This document shows positions 1 through 7,872 of a stretch of DNA of 64,000 nucleotides, in pieces. The DNA lies in NCBI RefSeq assembly GCF_002995495.1, contig NZ_PVZV01000009.1:170888-234887 (forward strand), written 5' to 3'. The DNA is from Actinocorallia populi. Lineage in GTDB: Bacteria > Actinomycetota > Actinomycetes > Streptosporangiales > Streptosporangiaceae. Below the pieces are notes generated by a model. That model was not told the DNA's origin. It ran no database searches and worked only from the letters and a program-made list of their open reading frames with translations. Each line of letters starts with the position of its first letter. The stretch's first letter is position 1. A program made the position numbers and the translations under genes.

Positions 1-483
1 AGGGAGGGCGGCGGCGCGCAGATCGCGCTGATGAACCCCGGCGGCGTGCGGGCCGACCTGCCGTACGCGCCCGACGGCGTGGTGACCTACGGCGAGGCCT
101 TCGCCGTCCAGCCGTTCGGCAACCTCATGCAGGTGGTCACCCTGACCGGGGCCCGGCTCGACGCACTGCTGGAGCAGCAGTGGACGGCAGCGCGCACCGC
201 GGTGCTCCAGCCGTCGGCGTCGTTGTCCTACACCGCGACCCTGGGGAACCCTTTCGGGGACCGGGTCTCGGGCATCGAGATCGACGGCGAGCCGGTGACC
301 GGCACCGGCACCTACCGGGTGGCCGCCACCAGCTTCCTGGTGGGCGGCGGTGACGGGTTCTCCGTCTTCACCCAGGGCACGGCCCCGTGGAGCGGGCCGA
401 TGGACCTGGACGCCTTCACCGCCCACCTCGGCTCCGCCTCACCGGTGAGCCCTCCGGCGACCGGCCGCATCAAGCTCGGCTGA
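1..483 (+). CDS. 5'-nucleotidase / UDP-sugar hydrolase family protein, C-terminal part (5' truncated)
   Basis: This open frame runs in from the window edge, so only the last ~160 codons are visible. The segment starts with an Asn-Pro-Gly-Gly-Val-Arg motif (MNPGGVRADL) and continues with YGEAFAVQPFGN and FLVGGGDGFSVF, which are typical of the C-terminal substrate-binding domain of secreted 5'-nucleotidases (5_nucleotid_C). In this family the C-terminal domain binds the nucleoside and the missing N-terminal metallophosphatase domain holds the metals. The gene converges on the next one, with a strong shared hairpin between them. Family assignment is fairly sure; the exact substrate is not known. 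Confidence 0.85.
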   Translation, partial: REGGGAQIALMNPGGVRADLPYAPDGVVTYGEAFAVQPFGNLMQVVTLTGARLDALLEQQWTAARTAVLQPSASLSYTATLGNPFGDRVSGIEIDGEPVTGTGTYRVAATSFLVGGGDGFSVFTQGTAPWSGPMDLDAFTAHLGSASPVSPPATGRIKLG

Positions 484-498
484 GATCGCCGGGACGAC

Positions 499-540
499 CG
501 CTGACGGCCCCCGCGCGTCGATGCGCGGGGGCCGTCAGCG
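499..540. terminator. Bidirectional intrinsic terminator hairpin
   Basis: A perfect 18-bp inverted repeat (499-516 and 523-540) with a 6-nt loop lies between two converging genes. There is no long T run on either side, as is common in high-GC actinobacteria. Confidence 0.8.
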
Positions 541-592
541 GTCGCCGGTGCCCTACTGCCGGGTAGGAACGTTCCAGGGCCGCGGGCGGCCG

Positions 593-1306
593 TCAGGACC
601 GCCCGACCAGGGCCTCTTCCTGGTCGCCGGGCCGGTGGTCGGGAACGAACCGGTAGCCGACGTTGCGCACGGTGCCGATGAGCGACTCGTACTCGGCGCC
701 GAGCTTGGCGCGCAGCCGCCGCACGTGGACGTCCACGGTGCGGGTGCCGCCGAAGTAGTCGTAGCCCCAGACCTCCTGCAGCAGCTGGGCGCGGGTGAAG
801 ACCCGTCCCGGGTGCTGCGCGAGGTACTTCAGCAGCTCGAACTCCTTGAAGGTGAGGTCGAGCACCCGGCCGCGCAGCCGGGCGGTGTAGGTCGCCTCGT
901 CGATGGTCAGGTCGCCGCTGCGGATCTCGCCGGGCTGGTCCTCGGCCTCACCGGCCGCCGAGCGGCCGATGGCGAGCCGGAGCCGTGCCTCGACCTCCGC
1001 CGGCCCGGAGGCCTGCAGCAGGACGTCGTCCAGTCCCCACTCGGGGGTGAGCGCGGCCAGGCCGCCCTCGGTGACGACGGCCAGCAGCGGGGAGTCGAGA
1101 CCCGTGGTGCGCAGCAGCCGGCACAGGCTCTTGGCCTGCACCAGGTCGCGGCGCGCGTCCACGAGGATCACGTCGGCTGGGGGTGCGTCGATCAGCGCGG
1201 ATGCCTCCGCGGGAGCGACGCGAATCGAGTGCAAGAGCAAACCCAACGCGGGCAGAACCTCATCTGACGGTTCCAGCGCGTTGGTGAGCAACAACAAGCT
1301 GCTCAA
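593..1306 (-). CDS. glnR: GlnR-type orphan OmpR-family nitrogen regulator
   Basis: A 237-residue response regulator with an N-terminal receiver-like domain ([13 protein letters not shown]...VILVDARRD) and a C-terminal winged helix ([39 protein letters not shown]). The sequence closely resembles actinomycete GlnR, the global regulator of nitrogen assimilation, which works without a partner kinase; none is seen here. I chose the TTG at 1306 because homologs begin at this point and a GGGAGG ribosome site lies about 6 nt upstream; a GTG/ATG extension to 1360 reads as basic, non-conserved sequence. It is transcribed divergently from the MoaD-like gene. Confidence 0.88.
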   Translation of the reverse strand: MSSLLLLTNALEPSDEVLPALGLLLHSIRVAPAEASALIDAPPADVILVDARRDLVQAKSLCRLLRTTGLDSPLLAVVTEGGLAALTPEWGLDDVLLQASGPAEVEARLRLAIGRSAAGEAEDQPGEIRSGDLTIDEATYTARLRGRVLDLTFKEFELLKYLAQHPGRVFTRAQLLQEVWGYDYFGGTRTVDVHVRRLRAKLGAEYESLIGTVRNVGYRFVPDHRPGDQEEALVGRS

Positions 1307-1376
1307 CGGCCGCCTCCCTCTGCTGCCCTTCGGGGTGAAACGTCCCCTTAAAGACGTCAAGGACCCGGGGGCCTCG

Positions 1377-1406
1377 TTGCCCGGATCCTTCGCTAGAAGC
1401 TTATAC
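1377..1406 (+). promoter_or_regulatory. Possible promoter for the MoaD-like gene
   Basis: TTGCCC (1377-1382) and TTATAC (1401-1406) are separated by 18 nt in the divergent glnR/MoaD-like spacer. The match to the housekeeping consensus is moderate. Confidence 0.4.
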
Positions 1407-1477
1407 GAGGGGCCGAAAGGGGCAACGGGCGCCCGACTGATTCATTACGGCAGATACATGAATGAGATCCTTGGACA

Positions 1478-1732
1478 ATGGCCAAGGGAGTGATCAGGTA
1501 CTGGGCCGCGGCGAAGGCCGCGGCGGGAGTCCCCGAGGAGCCGTACCAGGCGGACACGCTCGCCGAGGTGCTGCGGAACGCCGGTAGGGCGCGGGGCGAG
1601 GAATTCCGGCGTGTCCTGGAACGCAGCTCGTTCCTGGTCGACGGGCGGCCGGTGGGCACCCGTCCGCATGCGGGAGTGGAGCTCTCCGATGGCGCGGTGG
1701 TGGAAGTATTGCCTCCGTTCGCGGGTGGCTGA
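1478..1732 (+). CDS. MoaD/ThiS-family sulfur-carrier-like protein
   Basis: An 84-residue beta-grasp protein that ends in Gly-Gly (VEVLPPFAGG). The C-terminal diglycine is the residue pair adenylated and thiocarboxylated in sulfur carriers such as MoaD and ThiS. The N-terminus (GVIRYWAAAKAAAGV) and the DGAVVEVLPP strand fit MoaD better than ThiS. In the family it donates sulfur to molybdopterin or related acceptors, but no molybdenum cofactor genes are nearby, so the pathway is open. Sulfur-handling genes lie 2 kb downstream. Confidence 0.8.
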   Translation: MAKGVIRYWAAAKAAAGVPEEPYQADTLAEVLRNAGRARGEEFRRVLERSSFLVDGRPVGTRPHAGVELSDGAVVEVLPPFAGG

Positions 1733-1795
1733 TCTCACAACGCGAACTTTGCCGGGTGGGCCGTTCGTCTCACACTCTGAACAGTTAGGGGTGAC

Positions 1796-2506
1796 ATGCG
1801 TAAATTCCTGATCGTCCTGCTCGTCCTCGTCGTGGCAGGCCTGATCGGCGCCGACAGGTTCGGCGAGGCCCGGGCGGAGAACGAGGTGGCACGGCAGGTG
1901 GCGGCCCAGTACCGGCTGCCGGAGCAGCCGTCGGTGGAGATCGGCGGGTTCCCGTTCCTCACCCAGGCGATCAGCGGCAACTACGGGCAGATCGACGTCT
2001 CCATCGGCGACTACACCCAGCAGGGCGTCACCGTCCAGGACGTGAACATCCGCCTGAACGACCTCAAGGCGCCGCTCGGGGACCTGCTGAACGGCGACCA
2101 GACGAACGTCCGCGCCGAACGGGCCACCGCCTCGGCCGTCATCCCGTACGCCGTCGTGCAGAAGGCGACGGCCGACAAGGGGGTGCAGAAGGTCTCGCGC
2201 AGCGGTGACAACGTCCTGCTGGAGGGCACCGTCTCGTTCCACGGGCTCAGTGCGCAGGTCGGCGTGAACGTCTCGATCAAGACGACGGAGCGGGGGGTCA
2301 CCCTCACCCCCGAGTCGGTGCAGGCCTCCGGCATCCAGGTGCCGCTCGACCTCGTGAAGCAGAACTTCACCTCCACGGTGCCCGTCACCGGCCTGCCGAT
2401 GGGATCGCGGATCACCTCGGTCGAGCCGGTGGACACCGGCCTGCGGATCACCGGCACCGCCCGGAACGTCGACCTCAGCGGCGCCGCCCAAGGGGCCGCG
2501 GGCTGA
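1796..2506 (+). CDS. DUF2993 (LmeA-like) secreted/membrane-anchored protein
   Basis: The 236-residue product starts with a hydrophobic segment (FLIVLLVLVVAGLIGA, about residues 4-19) that acts as a signal peptide or anchor. It is followed by an extracytoplasmic domain with PSVEIGGFPFLTQAISGNY, the typical start of DUF2993. Members include mycobacterial LmeA, a phosphoinositide-binding envelope protein involved in lipoglycan synthesis. A lipid-related role at the membrane surface is plausible but not shown. The start has an AGGGGTG ribosome site just upstream. It is followed 37 nt later by the thioredoxin-like gene. Confidence 0.78.
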   Translation: MRKFLIVLLVLVVAGLIGADRFGEARAENEVARQVAAQYRLPEQPSVEIGGFPFLTQAISGNYGQIDVSIGDYTQQGVTVQDVNIRLNDLKAPLGDLLNGDQTNVRAERATASAVIPYAVVQKATADKGVQKVSRSGDNVLLEGTVSFHGLSAQVGVNVSIKTTERGVTLTPESVQASGIQVPLDLVKQNFTSTVPVTGLPMGSRITSVEPVDTGLRITGTARNVDLSGAAQGAAG

Positions 2507-2543
2507 GGCGGCCGCACCGCGGCCGATGGCATAGGTTCGGGCC

Positions 2544-2933
2544 ATGAGCGGTGCGGCGGCCGTGGCCGTCACCCTGGGTCTGGCCACGGTGTTCGGGCTG
2601 GTCCACCGGTGGCGGTCGGGACGGCTGAAGGAGCAGGACGTGCGCGCGGAGTGGGACTTCGAGCTGGGCGAGCGGGCGACGCTCGTCCAGTTCTCCAGCG
2701 CCTTCTGCGCGCCCTGCCGGGCCACCAGGCGCGTCCTCGCCGAGGTGGCCGCCATGGTGGAGGGCGTCCGCCACGTGGAGATCGACGCGGAGTCGCGGCT
2801 GGAGCTCGTCCGCGAGCTGAACATCCTCAAGACCCCCACCGTCCTGGTGCTCGACGCCTCGGGACGGATCGTGCAACGGGCCTCCGGACAACCCGGAAAG
2901 GCCGATGTCATCGCGGCCCTGGGCCGGGTGTGA
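2544..2933 (+). CDS. Thioredoxin-family protein with CAPC active site
   Basis: A 129-residue protein with a hydrophobic N-terminus (AAVAVTLGLATVFGLV), probably a membrane anchor. A thioredoxin fold follows: FSSAFCAPCRATRR carries the redox pair Cys55-Ala-Pro-Cys58, and LNILKTPTVLVLD carries the cis-proline loop. CAPC in place of CGPC is frequent in actinobacterial thioredoxin-like proteins. It would reduce or isomerise disulfides at the membrane. A hairpin follows its stop codon. Confidence 0.82.
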   Translation: MSGAAAVAVTLGLATVFGLVHRWRSGRLKEQDVRAEWDFELGERATLVQFSSAFCAPCRATRRVLAEVAAMVEGVRHVEIDAESRLELVRELNILKTPTVLVLDASGRIVQRASGQPGKADVIAALGRV

Positions 2934-2963
2934 GCGCTCTGACCTGCGGCTTGTGATCTTCGT

Positions 2964-2988
2964 CCCCGTCTCGGCAGGCGAGACGGGG
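2964..2988 (+). terminator. Hairpin after the thioredoxin-like gene
   Basis: A perfect 10-bp stem (2964-2973 with 2979-2988) and a 5-nt loop lie 30 nt after the stop codon. There is no T run; it directly abuts the next promoter. Confidence 0.55.
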
Positions 2989-3017
2989 GTGACAGGCGGC
3001 GAGAAGGGTCGTAACAT
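2989..3017 (+). promoter_or_regulatory. Promoter of the leader peptide / sulfur operon
   Basis: GTGACA (2989-2994, five of six matching TTGACA) and TAACAT (3012-3017) have a 17-nt spacer. The expected transcription start, 7-8 nt after the -10, falls on the GTG at 3025. Confidence 0.65.
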
Positions 3018-3024
3018 CGTCTCC

Positions 3025-3111
3025 GTGCGTTACTGGACAGAGCAGATGCTGACGAAGCGACGGGCAGTCGACTACTGCCGCGTTTCGACCGCGCTCTGTC
3101 GCATGGCCTGA
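3025..3111 (+). CDS. Cys/Arg-rich regulatory leader peptide upstream of the sulfur operon
   Basis: A 28-codon reading frame ending 87 nt before the DUF4395 gene. Its core is MLTKRRAVDYCRVSTALCR, with two Cys-Arg pairs. Similar short peptides (KRR.VDLCRV...LCR) occur in front of sulfur and cysteine genes in many actinomycetes and are annotated as putative leader peptides. Cysteine-responsive upstream frames are known from mycobacteria. The GTG at 3025 coincides with the predicted transcription start, suggesting leaderless translation; the internal ATG at 3046 (21 codons) is the alternative start. Ribosome stalling at Cys codons when cysteine is short would couple downstream expression to sulfur supply. 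The motif is seen; the mechanism is inferred. Confidence 0.68.
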   Translation: MRYWTEQMLTKRRAVDYCRVSTALCRMA

Positions 3112-3198
3112 GAACAGCCGTAGCCGCTGTCGCGGGGGGTCTCCTCCGCACCTGCCAGGCGTCCGCACCTCCGCCCCGTAAGGGAGCGTGTTCTCCAC

Positions 3199-3630
3199 AT
3201 GGAAATCGACCCGCGAGGGCAGCGCTTCTCCGCTGCCGTCACATCGATCGTCCTGGTGGCGGTACTGCTCACCGGGAGCTGGGTACTGCTCGCCGCTCAG
3301 GCCGTGGTGTTCGCGATCGGAGTCTTCTTCGGGCTGCGTCACCATCCGTACGGGCTGCTCTACGCGGCCGTCGTACGACCGCGCTTGGGCCCTCCGGCCG
3401 AGCTCGAGGACGAGTCCCCGCCGCGTTTCGCGCAGGGGGTCGGGCTCGTGTTCGCGCTGGCGGGCGTGGCCGGATACAGCCTGGGGCTCGGGTGGCCGGC
3501 GATCACGGCCACCTCCTTCGCCCTCGGGGCCGCCTTCCTGAACGCCGTGTTCGGGTTCTGCCTCGGTTGCGAAATGTTTCTGATCATCAAGCGTGTCATC
3601 CCGAAGTCAATCTCCGAGGAGGTTCCCTAA
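3199..3630 (+). CDS. DUF4395 integral membrane protein
   Basis: The 143-residue product has about four hydrophobic segments (IVLVAVLLTGSWVLLAAQAVVFAIGVFFGL, GVGLVFALAGVAGYSLGL, ATSFALGAAFLNAVFGFCLGCEMFLI). The FCLGCEMFLI motif carries two cysteines at the end of the last helix and is characteristic of DUF4395. The family usually sits beside sulfurtransferases, so a role in sulfur-species transport or handling at the membrane is suspected. Its stop codon directly abuts the sulfurtransferase start, so the two are translationally linked. A weak ggag/ctcc hairpin could cover its ribosome site. Confidence 0.8.
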   Translation: MEIDPRGQRFSAAVTSIVLVAVLLTGSWVLLAAQAVVFAIGVFFGLRHHPYGLLYAAVVRPRLGPPAELEDESPPRFAQGVGLVFALAGVAGYSLGLGWPAITATSFALGAAFLNAVFGFCLGCEMFLIIKRVIPKSISEEVP

Positions 3631-4470
3631 ATGAGCCGCAGTGACGTCCTGGTGGACGCCGCCTGGGTCGAAGCCAACCTGGACGCCCCCGGCGTGGTGC
3701 TGGTCGAGGTGGACGAGGACGTCTCCGCCTACGACAAGGGCCACATCCGTGGCGCCGTGAAGATCGACTGGCAGACCGAGCTGCAGGACCCGGTCCGCCG
3801 CGACTTCGTCGACCGGGTGGGCTTCGAGCAGCTCCTGTCCCGCAAGGGCATCGCCAACGACGACACCGTCATCCTCTACGGCGGCAACAACAACTGGTTC
3901 GCGGCCTACGCGTACTGGTACTTCAAGCTCTACGGCCACGAGAACGTCAAGCTCCTCGACGGCGGCCGCAAGAAGTGGGAGCTGGACTCCCGCGAGCTGG
4001 TGGTCGACGTCCCGTCCCGTCCGGAGACGAACTACCAGGCCAAGGAGCAGGACCTCGCGATCCGCGCCTTCCGCGACGAGGTCGTGGACGCGATCGGCTC
4101 CAAGGGCCTCATCGACGTGCGCTCCCCCGACGAGTTCACCGGCAAGCTGCTGGCCCCGGCCCACCTGCCGCAGGAGCAGGCGCAGCGCGCCGGCCACGTG
4201 CCGACCGCCCGCAGCATCCCGTGGTCCAAGGCCGCGAACGACGACGGCACCTTCAAGTCCGACGAGGACCTGCGCAAGCTCTACACCGAGGCCGGTGTGG
4301 ACCTGAACAAGCCGATCATCGCCTACTGCCGCATCGGCGAGCGCTCCTCGCACACCTGGTTCGCCCTGCGCGAGCTGCTGGGCCTGCCCGACGTGAAGAA
4401 CTACGACGGCTCCTGGACCGAGTACGGCTCGCTGGTGGGCGTGCCGATCGAGCTCGGCGAGCCCAAGTAA
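3631..4470 (+). CDS. sseA: Thiosulfate sulfurtransferase (rhodanese), SseA/CysA type
   Basis: A 279-residue tandem-rhodanese protein. The first, non-catalytic domain spans about residues 1-125 (DVLVDAAWVEANL...GGNNNWFAAYAYWYFKLYG). The second carries the active-site loop YCRIGERSSHTWF with catalytic Cys233. It moves sulfur from thiosulfate (or a related donor) to cyanide or thiol acceptors. The loop CRIGERS matches actinobacterial CysA/SseA thiosulfate sulfurtransferases. It has the middle position in a three-gene sulfur operon with a leader peptide upstream. Confidence 0.92.
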   Translation: MSRSDVLVDAAWVEANLDAPGVVLVEVDEDVSAYDKGHIRGAVKIDWQTELQDPVRRDFVDRVGFEQLLSRKGIANDDTVILYGGNNNWFAAYAYWYFKLYGHENVKLLDGGRKKWELDSRELVVDVPSRPETNYQAKEQDLAIRAFRDEVVDAIGSKGLIDVRSPDEFTGKLLAPAHLPQEQAQRAGHVPTARSIPWSKAANDDGTFKSDEDLRKLYTEAGVDLNKPIIAYCRIGERSSHTWFALRELLGLPDVKNYDGSWTEYGSLVGVPIELGEPK

Positions 4471-4507
4471 GACCGACCGGTACGACTCAACTCAAGGGAG
4501 AACAGCC

Positions 4508-4816
4508 ATGTCCCAGGGATGCGCCGCCCCGGCCCAGACCGCTCACCTTCCGGCGACCGTCGACCTCGGCAACGAGGCCGTCATCCAGGGCACCGTCCTG
4601 CGCGGCGGCGACCCGGTCTCCGGTGCCTACGCCCGGCTGCTCGACGCCTCCGGTGAGTTCACCGCCGAGGTCGTCACCAGCGAGGAGGGCATCTTCCGCT
4701 TCTTCGCCGCCGACGGCGACTGGACCGTCCGCGTCCTGGCCCCCGGCGGGGTCAGCGTGGACAGCGCGGTGACCGCCAAGACCGGCGAGATCGCCGGCGT
4801 CGAGGTCGCCATCTGA
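4508..4816 (+). CDS. DUF1416 sulfur-operon protein
   Basis: A 102-residue protein containing SQGCAAPAQTAHLPATVDLGNEAVIQGTV and EGIFRFFAADGDWTVRVLAPGG, matching DUF1416. The beta-rich pattern resembles a carboxypeptidase-regulatory/transthyretin-like fold. Members are found almost only next to actinobacterial thiosulfate sulfurtransferases. An N-terminal Cys (residue 5) could accept sulfur, but this is a guess. An AAGGGAG ribosome site lies 8 nt before the ATG, and a strong terminator ends the operon. Confidence 0.82.
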   Translation: MSQGCAAPAQTAHLPATVDLGNEAVIQGTVLRGGDPVSGAYARLLDASGEFTAEVVTSEEGIFRFFAADGDWTVRVLAPGGVSVDSAVTAKTGEIAGVEVAI

Positions 4817-4830
4817 TCTGGTTGCACCGG

Positions 4831-4866
4831 AAAGGACCCTGTGGTTTAGCCCACAGGGTCCTTTTT
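4831..4866 (+). terminator. Intrinsic terminator of the sulfur operon
   Basis: A 14-bp perfect stem (4831-4844 with 4851-4864), a 6-nt loop and a following T-rich run (TTTTTGTTTT) make this the most classical terminator in the window. Confidence 0.92.
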
Positions 4867-4908
4867 GTTTTGTTCTTACTTCCTGGTAGCCGGGTGGGAA
4901 GAGCAGGG

Positions 4909-4914
4909 TAAAGT
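4909..4914 (+). promoter_or_regulatory. Possible -10 element giving a leaderless transcript
   Basis: TAAAGT ends 9 nt before the ATG at 4923 and no ribosome site is visible, so transcription may begin at or next to the start codon. No good -35 is seen. Confidence 0.35.
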
Positions 4915-4922
4915 CACGCTTT

Positions 4923-6002
4923 ATGGCTAACTGGACGCCGCCGCCTTCGCCGCAGCAGGGACCCGACCCCCAGAACGGGGCGGCCCAGCAGCCGGGCCAC
5001 TACGACCCCTTCGCGCAGCAGCAGCCTCCACAGCAGCAGGGGCACTCCGACCACACCAACCTGGGCACGCCGCTGGTGCAGCCCGGCGCGGGCACCCCGC
5101 CGCCGTTCGCCCCGCCCCAGCAGGGCGAGGTCCCCGGCTGGCAGCCGTCCCCGGGTCAGGGGACGCCGCCTCCGTTCCAGCAGCCGGGCCAGTACGGCCA
5201 GCCGGGCCAGTACGGGCAGCCCGGACAGTTCGGCCAGCCCGGTTTCGGCCAGCCCGGGTACCCGATGCAGCCGGGCGCGCTGCACCAGCCCCGCAAGGGC
5301 GTGAACCCGCTGCCCGTCATCGCGGCGGTGCTCGCCCTGGTGGTCGTCGCCGGCGCCTTCGCGGCCTTCAAGGTGCTGGGCAAGCCGGAGAAGAAGCGCA
5401 CGGTCGCCATTCCGTCGGTCGCGGTGGAGGTGCCGAGCGTGGACGTGCCGACGTTCTCCGCGCCGCCGGTTCCCGACCTCGACCCCTCGCCGACGCCCTC
5501 CGCGCCCTCGCCCACCGCGGACACCGCCAAGAAGGTCCCGGGCAACGTGCTGAAGGCGACGATGAAGACGTCCTTCGGGACGACGTTCCGCCGGGTCGGG
5601 GCGGCGTCCGGCCCGTGCAGCAAGGCGGCTCCGAGCGACCTGAAGAAGGTGCTCACCAAGTACCCGTGCATCGGCGACTTCCGGGGTGCGGTCTACAGCG
5701 ACCCCAAGAAGAAGGCCGTCGTCACCGTCATCGTCATGCCGCTGAAGAACGCCGCCGCCGTCAAGGAGATGAAGAAGTCCGGCTCGTACCCGTACCTCAT
5801 CAACCCCGACAAGGGCAGCGGCGCGCGGTCCATCGGCAACAAGCGGGTCTCCACCTGGAGCCGGGTCTACGAGCAGAGCAACCTGATCGTCTTCTCCATG
5901 GCCTACCGCAGCGACCTGGCCAGGAAGGACGCCGGGGACGTCGCGAGCACGGCCGCCCACCAGATCGGCTCGGAGGTCACCGCGGTCCTCATCTGGAGCT
6001 GA
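4923..6002 (+). CDS. Pro/Gln-rich single-pass membrane protein with outer two-Cys domain
   Basis: The 359-residue product has a cytoplasmic tail (about 1-125) rich in Pro, Gln and Gly with repeated QYGQPGQ units. One membrane helix follows (PVIAAVLALVVVAGAFAAF, about 130-150), then a Pro/Ser linker and an outer domain with two cysteines about 17 residues apart (GPCSKAAPSDL...KYPCIGDFRG). The same layout and Cys spacing recur in the products at 61738 and 63065, so this is a paralogous family. I do not recognise a named domain. Regulation or sensing at the cell envelope is possible, since a kinase gene lies two genes downstream. Confidence 0.7.
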   Translation: MANWTPPPSPQQGPDPQNGAAQQPGHYDPFAQQQPPQQQGHSDHTNLGTPLVQPGAGTPPPFAPPQQGEVPGWQPSPGQGTPPPFQQPGQYGQPGQYGQPGQFGQPGFGQPGYPMQPGALHQPRKGVNPLPVIAAVLALVVVAGAFAAFKVLGKPEKKRTVAIPSVAVEVPSVDVPTFSAPPVPDLDPSPTPSAPSPTADTAKKVPGNVLKATMKTSFGTTFRRVGAASGPCSKAAPSDLKKVLTKYPCIGDFRGAVYSDPKKKAVVTVIVMPLKNAAAVKEMKKSGSYPYLINPDKGSGARSIGNKRVSTWSRVYEQSNLIVFSMAYRSDLARKDAGDVASTAAHQIGSEVTAVLIWS

Positions 6003-6107
6003 TGGCGGAAAGGCCCGGGTTTCCCGGCACCAGGCCCCACCTGCGGGTTCTGCGGGTTTGTGTCATGAATTTTGTGGCTGTTCATCCCCTTCGTTCCCTT
6101 TGTCACT

Positions 6108-6137
6108 TTGGACCACTCCTGCCGAGCCCAGTAGGGT
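6108..6137 (+). promoter_or_regulatory. Promoter of the DUF3558-like/kinase operon
   Basis: TTGGAC (6108-6113) and TAGGGT (6132-6137) have an 18-nt spacer. The predicted start lies about 28 nt before the ATG at 6172, which has a GGGGAGCGAAG ribosome site. Confidence 0.55.
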
Positions 6138-6171
6138 CGGCCGCGTCTTTTCCGCCGCACGGGGAGCGAAG

Positions 6172-7872
6172 ATGAGCCAGGAACCGGGTTCCGCACCACA
6201 GTTCGGCCAGCGGCCACCGGGCCCGGGCTTCGGCGCGCCGCAGCCCGGGGGGCCGAACCACCCCGAGCAGCCCGCGCAGCCCGGCCCGCCGCCACAGCCC
6301 GGCCCGCCGAACCAGCAGTGGCAGCCGCCTCCGCCCGGCGGGCCGCAGCAGGGCCCGCCGCAGTTCGGTGGTCCTCCCGGACCCGGCCAGTTCGGTCCCG
6401 GTGCCCCCGGCGGATACGGAGGCCCCGGCTTCCCCGGACCTCCGGGAGGTCCCGGCGGTCCCGGCGGTCCGGGGTTCCCCCCGCCGCAGCGGCCCGGTGG
6501 CGGGCTCGACAAGAAGGTCCTGGCTATCGGCGGCGCGGTCGTCGGCGTGCTGCTGCTGGTCGGCGTGGTCTTCGCCGTCACCTCCGGCTCGGAGGAGCCG
6601 GTGGCCGGGCCTCCCCCGGTGCCCTCCCTCGACGTTCCCGGCGGTCCGGGCGGCCTCCCGACGGAGTCGGCGGCCCCCGCCGCGACCGGTCCCTACACCA
6701 AGGTGGCCAGCCCGTGCGGCTGGGTCGACAAGGGCACCGTCAACAAACTGGTGCCGGACCCCGAGGCCCACTCGGCGTCGTCCAAGGACGGCGCCAGCGA
6801 GGACAACGCCTTCGTCTCGTGCAACTGGAAGACCAAGTACCAAAAAGGCGCGGCCCTGCAGAAGACGCGCGACCTGAAGGTGATCATGCGTCTGCGCACC
6901 TCATCGGAGCACAAGGACGCCCCCACCCAGGCCGCCGACGACATGAAGTACGCGCTGAGCACGGCCAAGGAGGACGAGAACGGGACGGACGGCATCGGCA
7001 ACAAGCACGGAGCCGTGACGGTCCCGCAGATCGGCGAAGAGGCGTTCACCGAATCCCACCTGTCGACCGGGAAGGCCCAGTACGCCAAGACGAAGTTCCG
7101 CATCGGGAACTACTACGTCGAGGTCACCTACTACGGCTACGACCATCCGACGAAGAACTTCCTGGACGACAGCAAGGACATCCCGCTGCCGGAGAACACC
7201 GCGCGCCAGGGGGCCGAGGAGGTCGCGACGCAGGTCGCCGCCGGCATCAAGGCCTGCACCGACCAGTGCACCGGCGCCGCCGCCCCGCCGCAGAGCGGTC
7301 CCGAGGACGCCCCGGTCCAGGCGGCGAAGCCGTCGTGGTCCAAGGGCGTGCTGAAGGGCCTGGTCGACCCGTGCGCGCTGGTGAAGCCCGAGACGCTCAC
7401 CCGGCTGATCCCCACTGCGAGCATGCAGCGGATCGCCGACCAGGGCTACACCTCGGGCAAGGACCAGAGCACCGCCACCTGCGTCTGGTCCTCCGACAAC
7501 TCGCCCGACGTGCCGACGCGGAAGATCTCGGTCAGGCTCTGGTACCGCACGGACGTCGACGGGGGCGAGCAGAGCTTCCGGCTGCAGAAGGAGCGGATGG
7601 AGAAGCAGGCGAACAAGACCGACACGATCGGCATCCAGTACGGTCCGCTGGAGGCGCTGACGGGGGTGGGGGACGACGCCTACGTGCAGTCGTCCGTCAC
7701 CACGACCCCGCTCGGCAAGGCGCTGCTCTCGGTGAGGGTCGGCAACGTGATGGTCGATGTCGAGTTCTCCGGCGGGGACGGCGTCAACCCGATGGTCGCG
7801 GTGCCCGCCGACACGGCCATCGCCGAGGCGAAGGCCGTCACCCAGGACGTACTGGGCATCCTGCGCCCGTGA
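6172..7872 (+). CDS. Membrane protein with Pro/Gly-rich tail and two DUF3558-like outer domains
   Basis: A 566-residue protein. Residues 1-~115 are Pro/Gly/Gln-rich and cytoplasmic, a single helix follows (VLAIGGAVVGVLLLVGVVFAVTSG), then two related outer domains. Each begins with a Pro-Cys motif (SPCGWVDKGTVNKLVPD; DPCALVKPETLTRLIPT) and has a later Cys-x-Trp (FVSCNWKT; ATCVWSSD), the pattern of DUF3558-like lipoprotein domains. The ATG at 6172 is preferred over an upstream frame because of its ribosome site and the MSQEPG start. The stop overlaps the start of the kinase gene (GTGA), so the two products are coupled; a ligand-binding partner for the kinase is a reasonable inference. Confidence 0.7.
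   Translation: MSQEPGSAPQFGQRPPGPGFGAPQPGGPNHPEQPAQPGPPPQPGPPNQQWQPPPPGGPQQGPPQFGGPPGPGQFGPGAPGGYGGPGFPGPPGGPGGPGGPGFPPPQRPGGGLDKKVLAIGGAVVGVLLLVGVVFAVTSGSEEPVAGPPPVPSLDVPGGPGGLPTESAAPAATGPYTKVASPCGWVDKGTVNKLVPDPEAHSASSKDGASEDNAFVSCNWKTKYQKGAALQKTRDLKVIMRLRTSSEHKDAPTQAADDMKYALSTAKEDENGTDGIGNKHGAVTVPQIGEEAFTESHLSTGKAQYAKTKFRIGNYYVEVTYYGYDHPTKNFLDDSKDIPLPENTARQGAEEVATQVAAGIKACTDQCTGAAAPPQSGPEDAPVQAAKPSWSKGVLKGLVDPCALVKPETLTRLIPTASMQRIADQGYTSGKDQSTATCVWSSDNSPDVPTRKISVRLWYRTDVDGGEQSFRLQKERMEKQANKTDTIGIQYGPLEALTGVGDDAYVQSSVTTTPLGKALLSVRVGNVMVDVEFSGGDGVNPMVAVPADTAIAEAKAVTQDVLGILRP

Noticed and set aside
6318-7868. Extended frame upstream of the kinase gene
   Set aside because: The translation is Arg-rich shadow sequence of the DUF3558-like gene; the kinase begins at GTG 7869.
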